A DNA stretch of 64,000 nt, from positions 1,736,001-1,800,000 of the forward strand of contig MCGE01000007.1 in the NCBI GenBank assembly GCA_002105175.1, read 5' to 3'. Positions 36,853 to 47,910 of this stretch are shown here, one piece after another. The stretch is from Absidia repens. Lineage: Eukaryota > Mucoromycota > Mucoromycetes > Mucorales > Cunninghamellaceae. Below the pieces are notes generated by a model. It made no database searches, was not told the origin of the DNA, and saw only the letters and a program-made list of their open reading frames with translations. Positions within the stretch are counted from its first letter, which is position 1. Each line of letters starts with the position of its first letter. The position numbers and the translations under genes were made by a program.

Positions 36853-38587
36853 CTATGCTTTACATAATTGATTGCCATCAAGCATAGCAATGGAAGCACC
36901 AAGACACCAACCAGTTTCCACACCACCAATTTTCTGGGCGGTCTTGACTAAACGTTCAGGTGCCATGTCGTAGCCAGTTTTCAATAAGCTGTAAGCATAA
37001 GTCAAATCCAAGCAGGTATCAGGGGCTGATTGCAGCGAGGTCCATGCACCAGGCACATGTTTCAATAAATCATCGGCCGTGCCATCACAGACATGGCTGG
37101 TCAAAGCACCAAATTCAGCTACCGAGAATTCCAAAGGCATACCCAAAGGTTGAGTGAGGTCAAAGAAATACGAGAAAACATAGAGGTCGCGCAACTTGAA
37201 TGTATCAGTCAAGGGAGGTTGATAGACACCGTCAAAGGCACATGGGGATGTAGGACAGGGACGATCCTTGCCGAACAATTTCTCGATCACAGCGCGACAT
37301 TGCGTGGCACCGGCGCCAGTACCAATGAGTTGAATATCGATGGGTTCAGGTTGGCTATTGGTGGTGGTGGTGGCCTTGCTGGTATAGGAGATCGTTTCGT
37401 TATGGTTGGCAGGTAAACATGGGTGATATACTCGTCCAGTTTTGATAGCATCGTCCATCCATTGGTCGACCATTCTTTCTTTGATGTGTTTCCTTGCTTC
37501 GTTCAAACCAAATCCAAGATAAGAATGTTGATACAGTGAATAAGGATCGCCTTTGCCGTAATCTAGTCGGTAGTGATGATCCCCGTCCGACATTTTTTCC
37601 GAGGGTGTTGAGAAAACAGGTTCAAAGACAATTTGTGTTGATGCACCACCCAAGTCGAAAATAGCAGCAGAGTTTCCACGTTGTGAAGGTTTCAATTTTC
37701 CAAGAAGGTAGTTCACTGTGATCCATGCATAAACACCTACAATATTGTTTTTTTTAAAAGGATTTTCAGTTTCAATTCGATACCCCAGCTAAAGCCTGTT
37801 CTTACCTTCATCACTTCCTTCCATAATTTGGATACCATCATTTGCAGATATAGGGAAGGGGTAATTTTCAGTCAAATGAGACCTAACTTGATTCAAGATT
37901 TTGTCGCTGAGATCTTTTCCTAAAAGTCGTAATCCCGCGGTTGCCTTCACAGCGATAGGTGTACAATATTGAAGTTCTTCAGGGACCATTTTCACCGCAC
38001 GAGTCATCAAATCATCCAAAGAATGAGCAGCAGCGACAGGATCATCTTTGTAACTTGAGAGACCAGGTTTAATCATATGGAATAGGACTTCTTCTTCTAG
38101 TTGAGGCTCTTCTTTACAATAATTGAATCGATAAACATGTACACGAGAGCCTGACGATCCAGCATCAATCATCACAGCGTACTGTTTCATGGGCTTTCCT
38201 GGATAAGGTCGAGTGCATTCATTGCTGTTATTGTTTCCATTGTTTTCGAGGTTGCTGCTGTGATTTAGATCCGTTTGGGCTTGTCCTGTATGTAAAAATA
38301 TATGTATCAGAGGTTAGTCTACAATGTTACTAAATATAGATTTCCTTAGCTTCAATTTTTCTTTTTTTAATACCTAAATCTAACGGTGACCGACTTGGAA
38401 TCATTATCCATACCAGGAATAAAAGAACAGAGCAGGCAAGCACTGACTTTATCAATACGTTTTTGCGAGTCTTTACAGAAGTCATCATGTGAGTTGTCCA
38501 AGTTCTATGACGATCAGGTTGGATGACGATGGTAGGGGGTCGATATGATCCGATAGGGATGGAGACTTGATGAGTTGAGGGAGCCAC
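36853..38587 (-). CDS. GDA1: Golgi guanosine diphosphatase (GDA1/CD39 family)
   Basis: It hydrolyses GDP to GMP in the Golgi lumen, driving GDP-sugar import for glycosylation. Three exons begin at 38587. The N-terminal ~45 residues are cytosolic, followed by one membrane anchor (KSVLACSVLLFLVWIM), giving type II topology. The apyrase conserved regions are all present: DAGSSGSRVHVYRF (ACR1), KATAGLRLL (ACR2), GSDEGVYAW across an intron (ACR3) and FDLGGASTQIVFE (ACR4). Additional family blocks include YQHSYLGFGLNEARK, GPSPCAFDG-like CPTSPCAFDGVYQPPL and a C-terminal ETGWCLGAS. The frame is intact and the length normal. It is divergent from the GSK3 gene with only 304 bases between the ATGs. Confidence 0.93.
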
Positions 38588-38891
38588 CTTGGTAATATTG
38601 GGTTGTGGTAGTGGTTATGGTCGGTTGTTGTAGAAGAAGAATGATCAAAAGTGAAGGAATACCGGCAAAGAGATGATCCAAATTGACGATAAAATGATGA
38701 AGAAGAAAGAAAAGTATGTCAACAAAAAAAAAAAAAAAAAAAAGAAAAATCGAGGAGGTCAAAAATAGGAAATTGAATCCCCGCTTTTTTTGGAATATCA
38801 TTTCCAATTGACGAGAATTTACCCCCCTTCTCTTTCCTTTTCTTTTTTTTTTTTTTTTTTTTTTTTTTCTTATTTAAAATATACCCATATT
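38588..38891. promoter_or_regulatory. Bidirectional promoter region GDA1 / GSK3
   Basis: A 304-base shared upstream region with a 20-base A tract at about 38724-38743 and a ~24-base T tract at 38846-38868, just before the GSK3 start. Poly(dA:dT) tracts of this sort are known to exclude nucleosomes in fungi. No further motif is claimed. Confidence 0.5.
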
Positions 38892-40643
38892 ATGTCTTTA
38901 TCTGCTTTAAGTCAATTCAAATTGTCCTCTAGTAAGTTTTTATAAACATAGTGCGGAACCTGTTTGCAATTAGTCTTACTCAATCTTCTCTTTTTTAAAG
39001 TGAGCGGTGATAACGCCCGGGCCGTACGAGTTTCAGCTCAAGATAGGTCTACTGGTCAAGACATACAACTCGAGTATCTCAAACAGAAAACGGTTGGGTC
39101 TGGTACATTTGGAGTTGTTTATAAAGCGAAGCTGATTCCATCCAATGAAGTGGTCGCCATCAAAGAAGTATTACAAGATAACCGTTACAAGGCAAGTAGT
39201 CTGTGAGGAAAGGCTGGAAGTTTGAATTTATTCTCACCAATATATTCTTCTTTTCAACAATAGAATCGCGAGCTCCAAATTCTGCGAAGTTTGGATCATC
39301 CTAATATATGCGTATTGCGGGCTCACTTTTATAGATATGAAGACGATGCAAAGGTAATTGAAATATAAATATATATATATATATATATATATCAATCATC
39401 TGAATACAACAACTCACGTGGTTTACTGATTATTATTTTTTATTATTATTGTTATTATTATTATTCTCACAATAACAATCCCACACATACATATACAAAC
39501 ATACATACACACTCCCGTTCCTGTTAGAAGTTCTCTAAGCGATCCAAGAAGGATAAAACATATCTCAATTTGGTAATGGATTACATGCCCGAAACAATGT
39601 ATTCTGTGTGTCAGCGCTATTCGAAATCAAAGCAACGAATGCCCATGTTAGCTATCAAATTATACATGTATCAGCTCTTCCGATCTCTTGCTTACTGCCA
39701 TCATCTTGGGATTTGTCACCGGGATATCAAGCTTTACAATATATTAGTCGATCCTAATACAGGTGTATTGAAACTATGTGATTTTGGAAGGTAAAGAAAA
39801 AAAAAAAAAAAAGGGAATGATGTGATGCTAATCAATTTTTTTAATGTCTATCAATAGTGCAAAACCACTCGTTGAAGGAGAATCCAATGTAGCCTACATT
39901 TGCTCGCGATATTATCGAGCACCGGAGCTCATATTTGGTGCAACCATGTATACAACGACGATTGATATTTGGTCAGCTGGCTGTGTCATGGGCGAATTAT
40001 TGTCAGGTCGCCCTCTTTTTCCTGGGAAATCGTCGATTGATCAACTGGTGGAAATCATCAAAGTCTTGGGGACGCCGACAAAACTTCAAATTGAAAGAAT
40101 GAATCCTAGTTATATCGCGCAAAAATTACCTAAAGTCGATCCAAAACCGCTCTCAAAAGTAAATACATACATACATATTACATACATATTTCGAGAAGAA
40201 TAGAGTGTTTGATTATTTTTTTTTTTTTTTTTTTTTTTTTTTGCTTATTTTAGTTATTTCGATCCTCAACACCACAGGATGCACTGGATTTATTGACACA
40301 GTTACTTCAATATGACCCTGACAAACGATTGACCGCCATTGAAGCCATGACACATCCCTTTTTCAACGAACTCCGATCCTCACCAGGTGCTGTCTCCTCA
40401 TCATCATCATCATCGTCGTCGTCGTCCACATCCACATCGCCTTCTATTCCAACACCTACAACATCAAAACTATCAACAAAAGCGATCACCGATGTCAATG
40501 GCCTTCCAGTCTCTACTCCCACCGACACAACACAACACCCTTGGCCTCCATTATTTAATTTTACCAAAGAAGAGCTGATGATCAGACCTGATTTGAAATC
40601 GAAATTGGTACCACACGACAATTATTTTACTCTAGACTCCTAG
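38892..40643 (+). CDS. GSK3: Glycogen synthase kinase-3-like protein kinase
   Basis: A CMGC Ser/Thr kinase of the GSK3/Shaggy branch. Six exons (38892-38931, 39001-39191, 39264-39353, 39528-39790, 39858-40158, 40254-40643) give 424 residues. Motifs in order: [14 protein letters not shown] (P-loop), [10 protein letters not shown] (catalytic Lys), [15 protein letters not shown] (holding the primed-phosphate Arg), [20 protein letters not shown] (catalytic loop), [32 protein letters not shown] with the activation-loop Tyr, [13 protein letters not shown] and [13 protein letters not shown]. Intron 2 uses a GC donor. The usual HRDIKPQN reads HRDIKLYN here. The C-terminus has a Ser/Thr/Pro-rich insert after HPFFNELR. 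Confidence 0.93.
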
Positions 40644-41282
40644 GACACTCTCAACAAATGGTCAACCCATTCGCATATCACACAAACGAATAATACCACA
40701 CTATCGAGCATTCAACCATGACTATTTGGAATATATATTATATTAGTATTTGCTGTTGAGGTGGAATAGGGGGGATAAACGGCACCATTAGTTTACTTTT
40801 ATTATTATTTACGTTTACGCTCTGTATCACACTTCAAATAAACTTTTATATATTTTTATCTCTGCAAATGATGATGATGCTGTGCATTGATGAGGGGAGG
40901 GAGGGGGATGACTATAGTTTTTGTGTGCGTGTAATGAAGGGAAAAAGTGGATGGATGGGGTGTATATGTACATTACAAAAATAGATGATACAAAAATAAA
41001 AATAAAAAATAAAAAAATACAAAAACGTGTGAAAAACAAAAATTTTGATTCGATCAAGAAGGATCTCCAAAAAGAAAAAAAAGAAAAACCTAAATAACAG
41101 GCAGTTCATGCATTTGTCTAATATGGTTTTTATTGGATGATTTTGTGTATAAATGGGAATAAAACAGGGGGGTAAAAGAAAAAAAAGGCAGTAAAAGGAG
41201 AAATCATTGTCAATATGGGGACAGTGTGAAAGAAGGGGAAAGGTTAGCTATACTAGATGGATGGATATAAATATCTACACTG
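40644..41282. other. Convergent 3' intergenic region
   Basis: 3' flanks of GSK3 (CAAATAAAC at about 40835) and the GT2 gene. No gene is seen. Confidence 0.45.
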
Positions 41283-42780
41283 CTATTGCCGCTGACTATG
41301 ATTACTGCTATTGCTATTGCTATTGCTATTGCTGTTTGTATTGAGTGTATCCATTTCGATTTTGGTATCATGTTGTCCTTGATGTTGTTGATTATTTTTT
41401 TCGTTCACCGTCATCGGTGGTTCCTGAGCCGCATTCAAATTTCGTGTCCCCCAGCCAACTTCGTGAAGTGTCAATAGGGCATAGAGTTTCATAATTGCAA
41501 AATAATAGTTGAATACAAGCCAGCAAGGAAGTACCCAGATATCTTGCGGACGTTTGACAAAGTGGGGAAAGAGTTTGAGGAAGCGAGTCACCAACAACCA
41601 CACTATATAAGACGCAGCAATATTCCATCCAGGCAAGGGATCGTTTGTCGGATGATGTTCTTGCGATAGAGCAAACTTGAGTACAAGAAGTGGGCCAGCC
41701 AGTAAGGTAAATGGGTTGAAGATTTTGTCAATCATTGTGAAAGCCACATATGGGTGCCTCCGCCAAATAAATCGTTCTTTAAACAGGGACCGAAAGTCAC
41801 TTCGCCACGTATTCCTTGTCCACCGTAGCACTTGCTTCAAAAAACGCCAATTGTTTTTAAAGGTAGAGAATAATTCGGCCTCCTTGCATACTTGAGCGTA
41901 CGTGTTCCAACCATGAGAATGCATCCATCGCGTCAAGAACTTGTCATCACCAGAATTGAGAGGGTACTTGCCACGCCACAGATCATTCGTAAAGCAATGT
42001 TGAAACGCAGGATCCTTCAAAATCAATGTACGGTAGGCGGCGGTTCGACCAGAGAGGCAACATATCCCACCATCAATGTGAGTCGATGCTGCAATTTCAA
42101 TGTTTCGACTTGTCAATCGATACCCCGCCAAGATTTCCCACATCGTTTGGTGACCGCTGGGATCCACAGCATGAACTATTGGTATTTTTTTTTTTTTTTG
42201 TCAAGCGTCAGTTAACCATATTTTCATTCATCAATAAAATAAAATAAAAAACCCCTCCATTTTTCTTTATTCTCTTACCAGTTTGTGATGTACCACATCC
42301 TCCCATCTGCAGGTCTTCAAAGCAGGCCAATATGTACCTGAGCATTGTTGGTTTCCAAATGGCATCGTCGTCCGCAAATACAAGGATTTCTGTTGACGTT
42401 GCATTCACACCTTCCACCATTTGTAGTCGTTTGTTGGCTTTCGGCACGGTTCGTACTCTGATTTTTGTTGGATCCACATCGTTCGCCAGTTGCTGAAGAG
42501 GTCCAAGCATCGACGTCTCGGTGATAATGATGATTTCTTTGGGACGACACGCCAGCCAACTTTTTGCGGCAATCTTGAATTCTTCGCCTGCATCAATTGT
42601 AGGTACAACAATCGTGACATCCCGTTCTGGTAAATAAGCTGGTCGTTCTTTTGGTAGCCTTGGTTTATATACGATCCATGCTGCGATTTTAATAAAAAAC
42701 CATAAATATCGATAAAACCCAATGATGCCAAATGGTAAAAAGAAGGGCAATAGCCCTAAGTCATCGGTGAGATAGAGCAT
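41283..42780 (-). CDS. Family 2 glycosyltransferase (polysaccharide-synthase-like)
   Basis: A membrane-embedded processive-type GT2. Two exons (42279-42780 and 41283-42175) give 464 residues. An N-terminal membrane segment (LLPFFLPFGIIGFYRYLWFF) precedes the catalytic domain: RDVTIVVPTIDAGEEF, a VFADDDAIW block with the nucleotide-sugar Asp residues, GGICCLSGRTAAYR, LNSGDDKFLTRWM (acceptor-site Asp) and KQVLRWTRNTWRS, the family's (Q/R)xxRW-type site. Several C-terminal membrane segments follow, then a polar N/S/Q-rich tail. This arrangement resembles fungal Cps1/hyaluronan-synthase-like enzymes. The product polysaccharide cannot be named from sequence. It lies tail to tail with GSK3. Confidence 0.88.
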
Positions 42781-42794
42781 AATAAGTAATCAAA

Positions 42795-42832
<38 letters not shown>

Positions 42833-43120
42833 AGAGAGAAGAAGGATGTGATATAAGAAGTAAAAAAAAATATAAATAAAAAACAAAAGAGAAGAAAAAG
42901 GTTAAAAGGAGAAAAATGCCCTTAATTTTATAATGACATTTCAAAGAGCGAACCCGAATAGTAAAAAGACCCAATTTCGTCCACCCCTCTCTCCACAAAT
43001 ACTATAAATGTTGCAAGTAGCCAATTTAGTTTATTTCATGCAAAAAAAAAAAAAAAGGGTCTAAGCTAATATGAAGATATGTTCTAAAACTAAGCATGTC
43101 TATATAAATATAAAAGCATC
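42781..43120. other. Intergenic, A-tract rich
   Basis: Upstream flank of the GT2 gene with a 29-base A-rich tract at about 42801-42829; downstream flank of the NIF-type gene. No gene. Confidence 0.45.
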
Positions 43121-44035
43121 CTAAAACCGAGTGTGTGTATTCTTCTTCAGCTTGTCCACGTTGTCGGTTTCCACCTGATCGTCAACCTTCACCGTCGTGT
43201 TATTGGAGAAATCATGTTTTGTGTGTACCAGATCATCATAAAATCCATAATAGTGGCACACCTTACTTTCCTCTGCCAATGCCGTGTCCAAGTGACTAGG
43301 TGATATTGAAGCATAAGGTGTGTTCCGCATAAAGTTGGGTATGTTGGTTTGAAGTTGTAGTTGTTTGAGGTAGTCCATGACTGACAAAAGTTCATGATCC
43401 CCATGCGTCAAAAATTCGGTCGAATTGTGATTAAAGGTATGCAGATGAATGCTGTTGTAAGGCTGGAGGACGGATTTCGAAGGGGAGTCGTCCAAAATCA
43501 CCGTATTGTGTGCGCTGTATTTCTTGAACTTTCCCCATACTCTTGTCAAGTCCTTGATGGTGGGTGTTTTTCTCTGAATATCCAACGAAGATAGTCCAAA
43601 ATGAGATCGACTCCATGTCTTCACCAACTGGGCCTTGTGTTTTTCACCAAAGAGAGAGACCATGTGACAGACCGACGGTGCCTGAGCAGACGACCATACC
43701 ATCACCTTGAAATGATCGAAGATGTAATTCAGGAAGGCATCGATATGAGGTCGTACGAACATGCCGGTACGTCGATTCGTTCTGGAAAGAAGAGTGCCGT
43801 TGAGATCGAGGATCAGCAAATGTTTTTTTCGAAGAGCGGCTTCCTTGGGATCAAGACGTACAGATTGTGGAGAATCGACAGACTCGAGGTATGCTGGGGT
43901 TGGTGCACGGGGTATCGATAAAACCGGCGTAGGTGTTGGAGTTGTTTTAGATAGATTTTGGTGCTGTTTCAAGAGAGCTTTCGTTCGGTTGTATCTCGAC
44001 ATGCATTTCGTAGTTTTATTGATGGCGGGTGACAT
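43121..44035 (-). CDS. FCP1/NIF-type phosphatase-like protein
   Basis: A single-exon gene of 304 residues. The HAD-like FCP1-homology domain spans roughly residues 70-235: HLLILDLNGTLLSRTNRR (motif I), FVRPHIDAFLNYIFDHFKVM, VWSSAQAPSV (motif II), SSLDIQRKTPTIKDLTRVWG and NTVILDDSPSK (motif III). Family members dephosphorylate RNA polymerase II CTD or other phosphoserine targets. Motif I reads DLNGT, so the second aspartate of the DxDx(T/V) signature is Asn. This may reduce or abolish activity, though DLNGT-type members are not unknown among fungi. The N-terminus is Thr/Pro-rich. The start at 44035 is the first ATG; MSRYNRTK at residue 12 is an alternative. Confidence 0.85.
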   Translation of the reverse strand: MSPAINKTTKCMSRYNRTKALLKQHQNLSKTTPTPTPVLSIPRAPTPAYLESVDSPQSVRLDPKEAALRKKHLLILDLNGTLLSRTNRRTGMFVRPHIDAFLNYIFDHFKVMVWSSAQAPSVCHMVSLFGEKHKAQLVKTWSRSHFGLSSLDIQRKTPTIKDLTRVWGKFKKYSAHNTVILDDSPSKSVLQPYNSIHLHTFNHNSTEFLTHGDHELLSVMDYLKQLQLQTNIPNFMRNTPYASISPSHLDTALAEESKVCHYYGFYDDLVHTKHDFSNNTTVKVDDQVETDNVDKLKKNTHTRF

Positions 44036-44237
44036 GAGGTGGAAAAAAAAAAAAAAAAAAAAAAATACAGAGACGAAAGAGCGAAGTTTTTTCTGATTGT
44101 TTCAATGGTTCATTTTTATTTGTTAGGTGTTCAAACAATAACAACTCCGATCATGGTTTTTAAAAAAAGGAGTGTCCCAAATTTTATGCCCGAGGAATAA
44201 GCTATTGCCTTGGCCAAAACCATATAACAGAAAATAC
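44036..44237. other. Short flank with A tract
   Basis: An A tract of about 23 bases at 44043-44065 lies immediately upstream of the NIF-type gene. Confidence 0.4.
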
Positions 44238-44435
44238 CTAAACTAGTATAGTGTTCAGACACATGCCCGGAATTATTTTGATATTGTTTTTATGAATACA
44301 GTCTCCGTCTCCCAGTAGTATTTTTAACTCGATTGCAAAAATCAGTCGTTCAGCTTTGGTTTGAAGGCTTAACCCGTCCTTTTTCCCTATTAACATGGCG
44401 CAGCTCAGCATGAACGCCAAAACGTTTAACCACAT
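44238..44435 (-). pseudogene. ORF fragment, possible mobile-element relic
   Basis: A 65-codon open stretch (MWLNVLAFMLSCAML..., GLSLQTKAERLIFAIELKIL, LGDGDCIHKNNIKIIPGMCL) reads like part of a longer protein. The overlapping frame also has a coding look (LLSYYVVKRFGVHAELRHVN). There is no promoter-like leader and no further exon, and the surroundings are repeat-rich. It could derive from a transposon ORF; that is only a guess. Confidence 0.2.
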
Positions 44436-45054
44436 AATATGACAGTAACTCTGAAAGCAACAACGTTCCGTGACTGGTTGTTGGATGTGAAGTATGATAA
44501 TTCGAGTAACAGTTTCTTCTCAGACACTCCTAGACATCGTCCATCGTGTCGAGAACGGGATGAGGTTAGGTGAAAACCTGAGCGGATACCCTTTATATAG
44601 GTGGAGATCTAGCGCATTGAGCAATTAATATAAAAGATAGATTAGATCCAGAAAGAGCATACAGTGAATAGGGGTTCAGTAAGGTCTAGGATGTGTACAG
44701 AGTCATTCTACAGCATAAATGATAAAAAAGCAAATACACTTTATATAGATAGCTAGCCCACTTGAGAGCAATCATTTTTAGTATAATACCGAGTAGTCAT
44801 ACTCCGTGACAATAATATAAAAATAGAGGCTGGAAGTTTTTATTTTAGCCTATACCGTTGGTCAGGGGTTTCCTAGATACTAGCAAAACACATTAAAAAC
44901 AATGAAATTACCTAACGGAATAATCCCAGTGTAACCCAGCAAGCAAAACACGCATCAAAGACACTATACAAAGGAACTATTGGAGGGAGCGAGAGGGACA
45001 CGATTTGGGTTCGAGAGAATGGTCAATTTTAATTTAAATAGGACGAGGTAAAAC
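44436..45054. other. Intergenic, nothing recognised
   Basis: AT-rich sequence leading into repeat copy E; no gene, RNA gene or clear repeat boundary seen. Confidence 0.4.
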
Positions 45055-45581
45055 GAATATAATATACTGCACAAAAGCAGATAAGACATTATAAAGATTA
45101 TAATCGGATATCTTTTATTGAAGCATAACAATTGTGAACACTAATTCAAAAAGGCAATTTTAAAATGGCATATAATATATTGTACAAGGCAAAAGACACG
45201 AGAAAGACTATAAATGGATATATTTTATTGAAGTATAACACTCATCCCCATTCATGTAAGGAGGTGAATGGTAAGAAAGGATCTATTGTACAAGACGAGA
45301 AAAAGTAATGGGACGTATTTTTCATTGAAGCAAACAAAAAGAGACATACTTTATTTAGTTGTAATACAACCTATGGAAACTAACACTAAACTGAACTAAG
45401 AAAGTCATGTAATGGTTCTCATAATCCTGAATCCAAAATGAAAGGGTTTCCCCATGCATCTTGTAATTCCTGAGTTGAAAACCCTTCTAAACTAGTCATG
45501 ATACTAATCTAAGTCCAAAATAACCCCATAGAAGTTGAATGGTGAAGAGAAAAATGAAGGGAAAAGAAAGAAAGAAAGAAA

Positions 45582-45613
<32 letters not shown>

Positions 45614-45655
45614 GGAAATAAAAGTGGATCAAAATAAAACATTTCACGTGGTCGG
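45055..45655 (-). repeat. Dispersed repeat family, copy E, with internal tandem units
   Basis: Minus-strand copy with CACGTG (45645-45650), a pyrimidine tract that has become a GAAA tetranucleotide microsatellite (about 45563-45613), the hairpin at about 45440-45487 and AATAAA at 45350-45355. The distal part consists of three degenerate tandem units spaced about 110 bases apart (starting near 45058, 45171 and 45281). Each ends with a TATTTTATTGAAG-like box. Confidence 0.8.
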
Positions 45656-46420
45656 AATTTTAAATCTTTTCTGTGTCCTCTCGCTGAACTGCAGTTCTGA
45701 TTCTAAAGGCACAAAAGGAGCTCCAGAAGCTCGCTGTCTTGATATATATAGCAAGCTACATACATATGAATAACAACATTACCCACAATATTGCCATACA
45801 ACTTTGTTTTTCCATTAATATTTTTATTGTGTGTTCTTATGAATTGTATTAAAGTCAAAAAAAAAAAAAGGCTGTCGTCTTTAGATCCTTACCGTATATG
45901 ATAGTAAGGCTAGCACCTCAAAGATAGAAAACGTTGTCATCGGGTGCATGTATGTACGAGCAACCAACAAGTCAAATGGTATGTAAGAGTCGAGTCGAAG
46001 TAGCACAGTTTTTAGAAAGGTACAGTAAAACCATCGTTTTAACCAGTGGACAACCGATAAGAATGCGTGTTAATGATTTGAGGAGACTAGCTGTATTTAC
46101 TATCCATACTAATGTACAGATCTATAAAAAATAAAATAAAAATAAAACCTGTCAAGGGTCATTCTAAAGTACTGTACAATGAATAATAGACAAATAAGAT
46201 GGCTTTGCTTGTTGTTTACTTGGCGCATTTCTAAAAATTGTTTATGTGTAACTGTTTTTTATTTCCAAAAATAGGCTTGGGAGCGAACTGTCCCAACCTT
46301 TTTGAAGAATGATTTCTTTTTTTCCTTGGCTCTTTGTTCTCTTCTTAATTTTTTTTTCTTTCTTAAAAAAAAACAAAAAACAAACGTATATCTCTTTATT
46401 CGCTTTTTTAACAATTCACA
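45656..46420. other. Upstream flank of MARVEL gene
   Basis: AT-rich with A/T tracts and a T/C-rich leader at about 46313-46362. The ORF at 45934-46134 has no recognisable content. Confidence 0.4.
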
Positions 46421-47554
46421 ATGGGCAAAGGATTTACTCTCGAAGTGCCAGTTAACGTACCAGCTAACATGCCATGGCTTTCACGGGTCAAGATCGGCTT
46501 TCACTGTGGACAATTCATATTGACCTTCTTGACGATATGTATCATAGCTCCACTTATTTCAACTGAAAACAAATATTATGTAAGTGCTTTTATTAAATCA
46601 AAATCTAGAGTAGGAAATCGTAGATGTCAATTGCTTTAACCACTAACGTCTTTGTGTTATACTATTTGGGTAAATAGGGCGGCAGTCAACCTGGCCCTAA
46701 CTACACCTTGGTCATGTCGATTTTCTCCATTGGCATACCCGTTATACTTCTATTTTTTCCTTGGGCTTACGAACACCAAAACAAATTCAAGAAACTGGGG
46801 AAGTTTGCTTTAAAGCCACGAACCAACATGATCTTTACAAGCTTCAACTCGGTAGTTTGGATAACTTGTGGTATTGCTATGAGTGTCCACTCTAACAACG
46901 CCTCTCATTGTGCCTTGGATGGCGCTCTTCAAAAAGAATATGGTGATGATTATACGAGTGCTTGGGCTACTCAGGTAAGTGAGAGAAAGAAAAAAGGAAG
47001 GAGGGTATGATGTTGATAAAAGACAGCAGTTTGATTAATCAAGATTCTTCCTTTATCATAAAAATATGTAGTGTAATTTAGGTAAGGCTGGGGCTGCCTT
47101 TGCTTGGCTAACATGTATTATGTGGATTGGATCATGGATTTGCACAATGATCATCTTTTGGAATGAAAAGCAACTTATTCAAGAAAACATCAAGGAAAGC
47201 AAGCAAAATCGTTTATCAGCAATAGAACAGCAACAAAATGATTATAAGGAACAGGATGATTATGGTGATGTAGAAGATGGCATGGGTGGAACTCGACCTC
47301 AATCCTTTGAACAAGCAAGACCTCTACATTCCGCCACTCCTCCTCAGCATCATACTCCTTCGCCTTTTCCTCAACAGCATATGTCACCTCATCATTATGA
47401 AGCATCACCATTTAATGATCCATCCTACTATCAACCACCCCCTCCTCCCTCTGGTACCTTTAATCATCAAATGCCCTATGATCCTCCGGTTGGTGGTGGT
47501 TTTGCTATGCCTCAACCTACTCATTCTCCAGCACCCCCAGAACACCGATTTTAG
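46421..47554 (+). CDS. MARVEL-type tetraspan membrane protein
   Basis: Three exons (46421-46579, 46678-46974, 47072-47554) give 312 residues. Four membrane segments are visible: GQFILTFLTICIIAPLI, NYTLVMSIFSIGIPVILLFF, MIFTSFNSVVWITCGIAMSV and FAWLTCIMWIGSWICTMIIF, with short loops, followed by a ~140-residue cytosolic tail rich in Q, P, H and Y. This layout fits fungal MARVEL-domain proteins, which organise membrane domains and vesicle traffic. The first and third membrane segments each end close to a splice junction. The specific function is unknown. The frame is intact. Confidence 0.72.
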
Positions 47555-47910
47555 ATAGTATTCCCATCCCACTCTCCCACTTAGTATTTGTATTATTCCC
47601 CATTCACTCAATTTGCATCACATATTACATATGTCGGCCTTTTTTTCTTCTTCTTATTCTACTTTTTTATGTGTATATTTCATTGTATAAATAAATAATA
47701 GTACGGATGTCTCATCAGTCCTTTTCTTTTTTTTTTTTTTTTTGATTCACCGCCCACCTGATTGCTCTTTTTTTCATTGGGCGCGGACCTCTTTTTTTTT
47801 TTTTGGTGCATCTTCCTCACCCTCTTTTTTTCTTTTATACTTCTTTTTTTATCAATTACTCTATATACCCATACTTTCCTTTATTATAGACATACAATAT
47901 CATATATACC

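Noticed and set aside
45563..45613. CRISPR-like or satellite array
   Set aside because: It is a plain GAAA microsatellite that replaces the pyrimidine tract of repeat copy E; no spacers.
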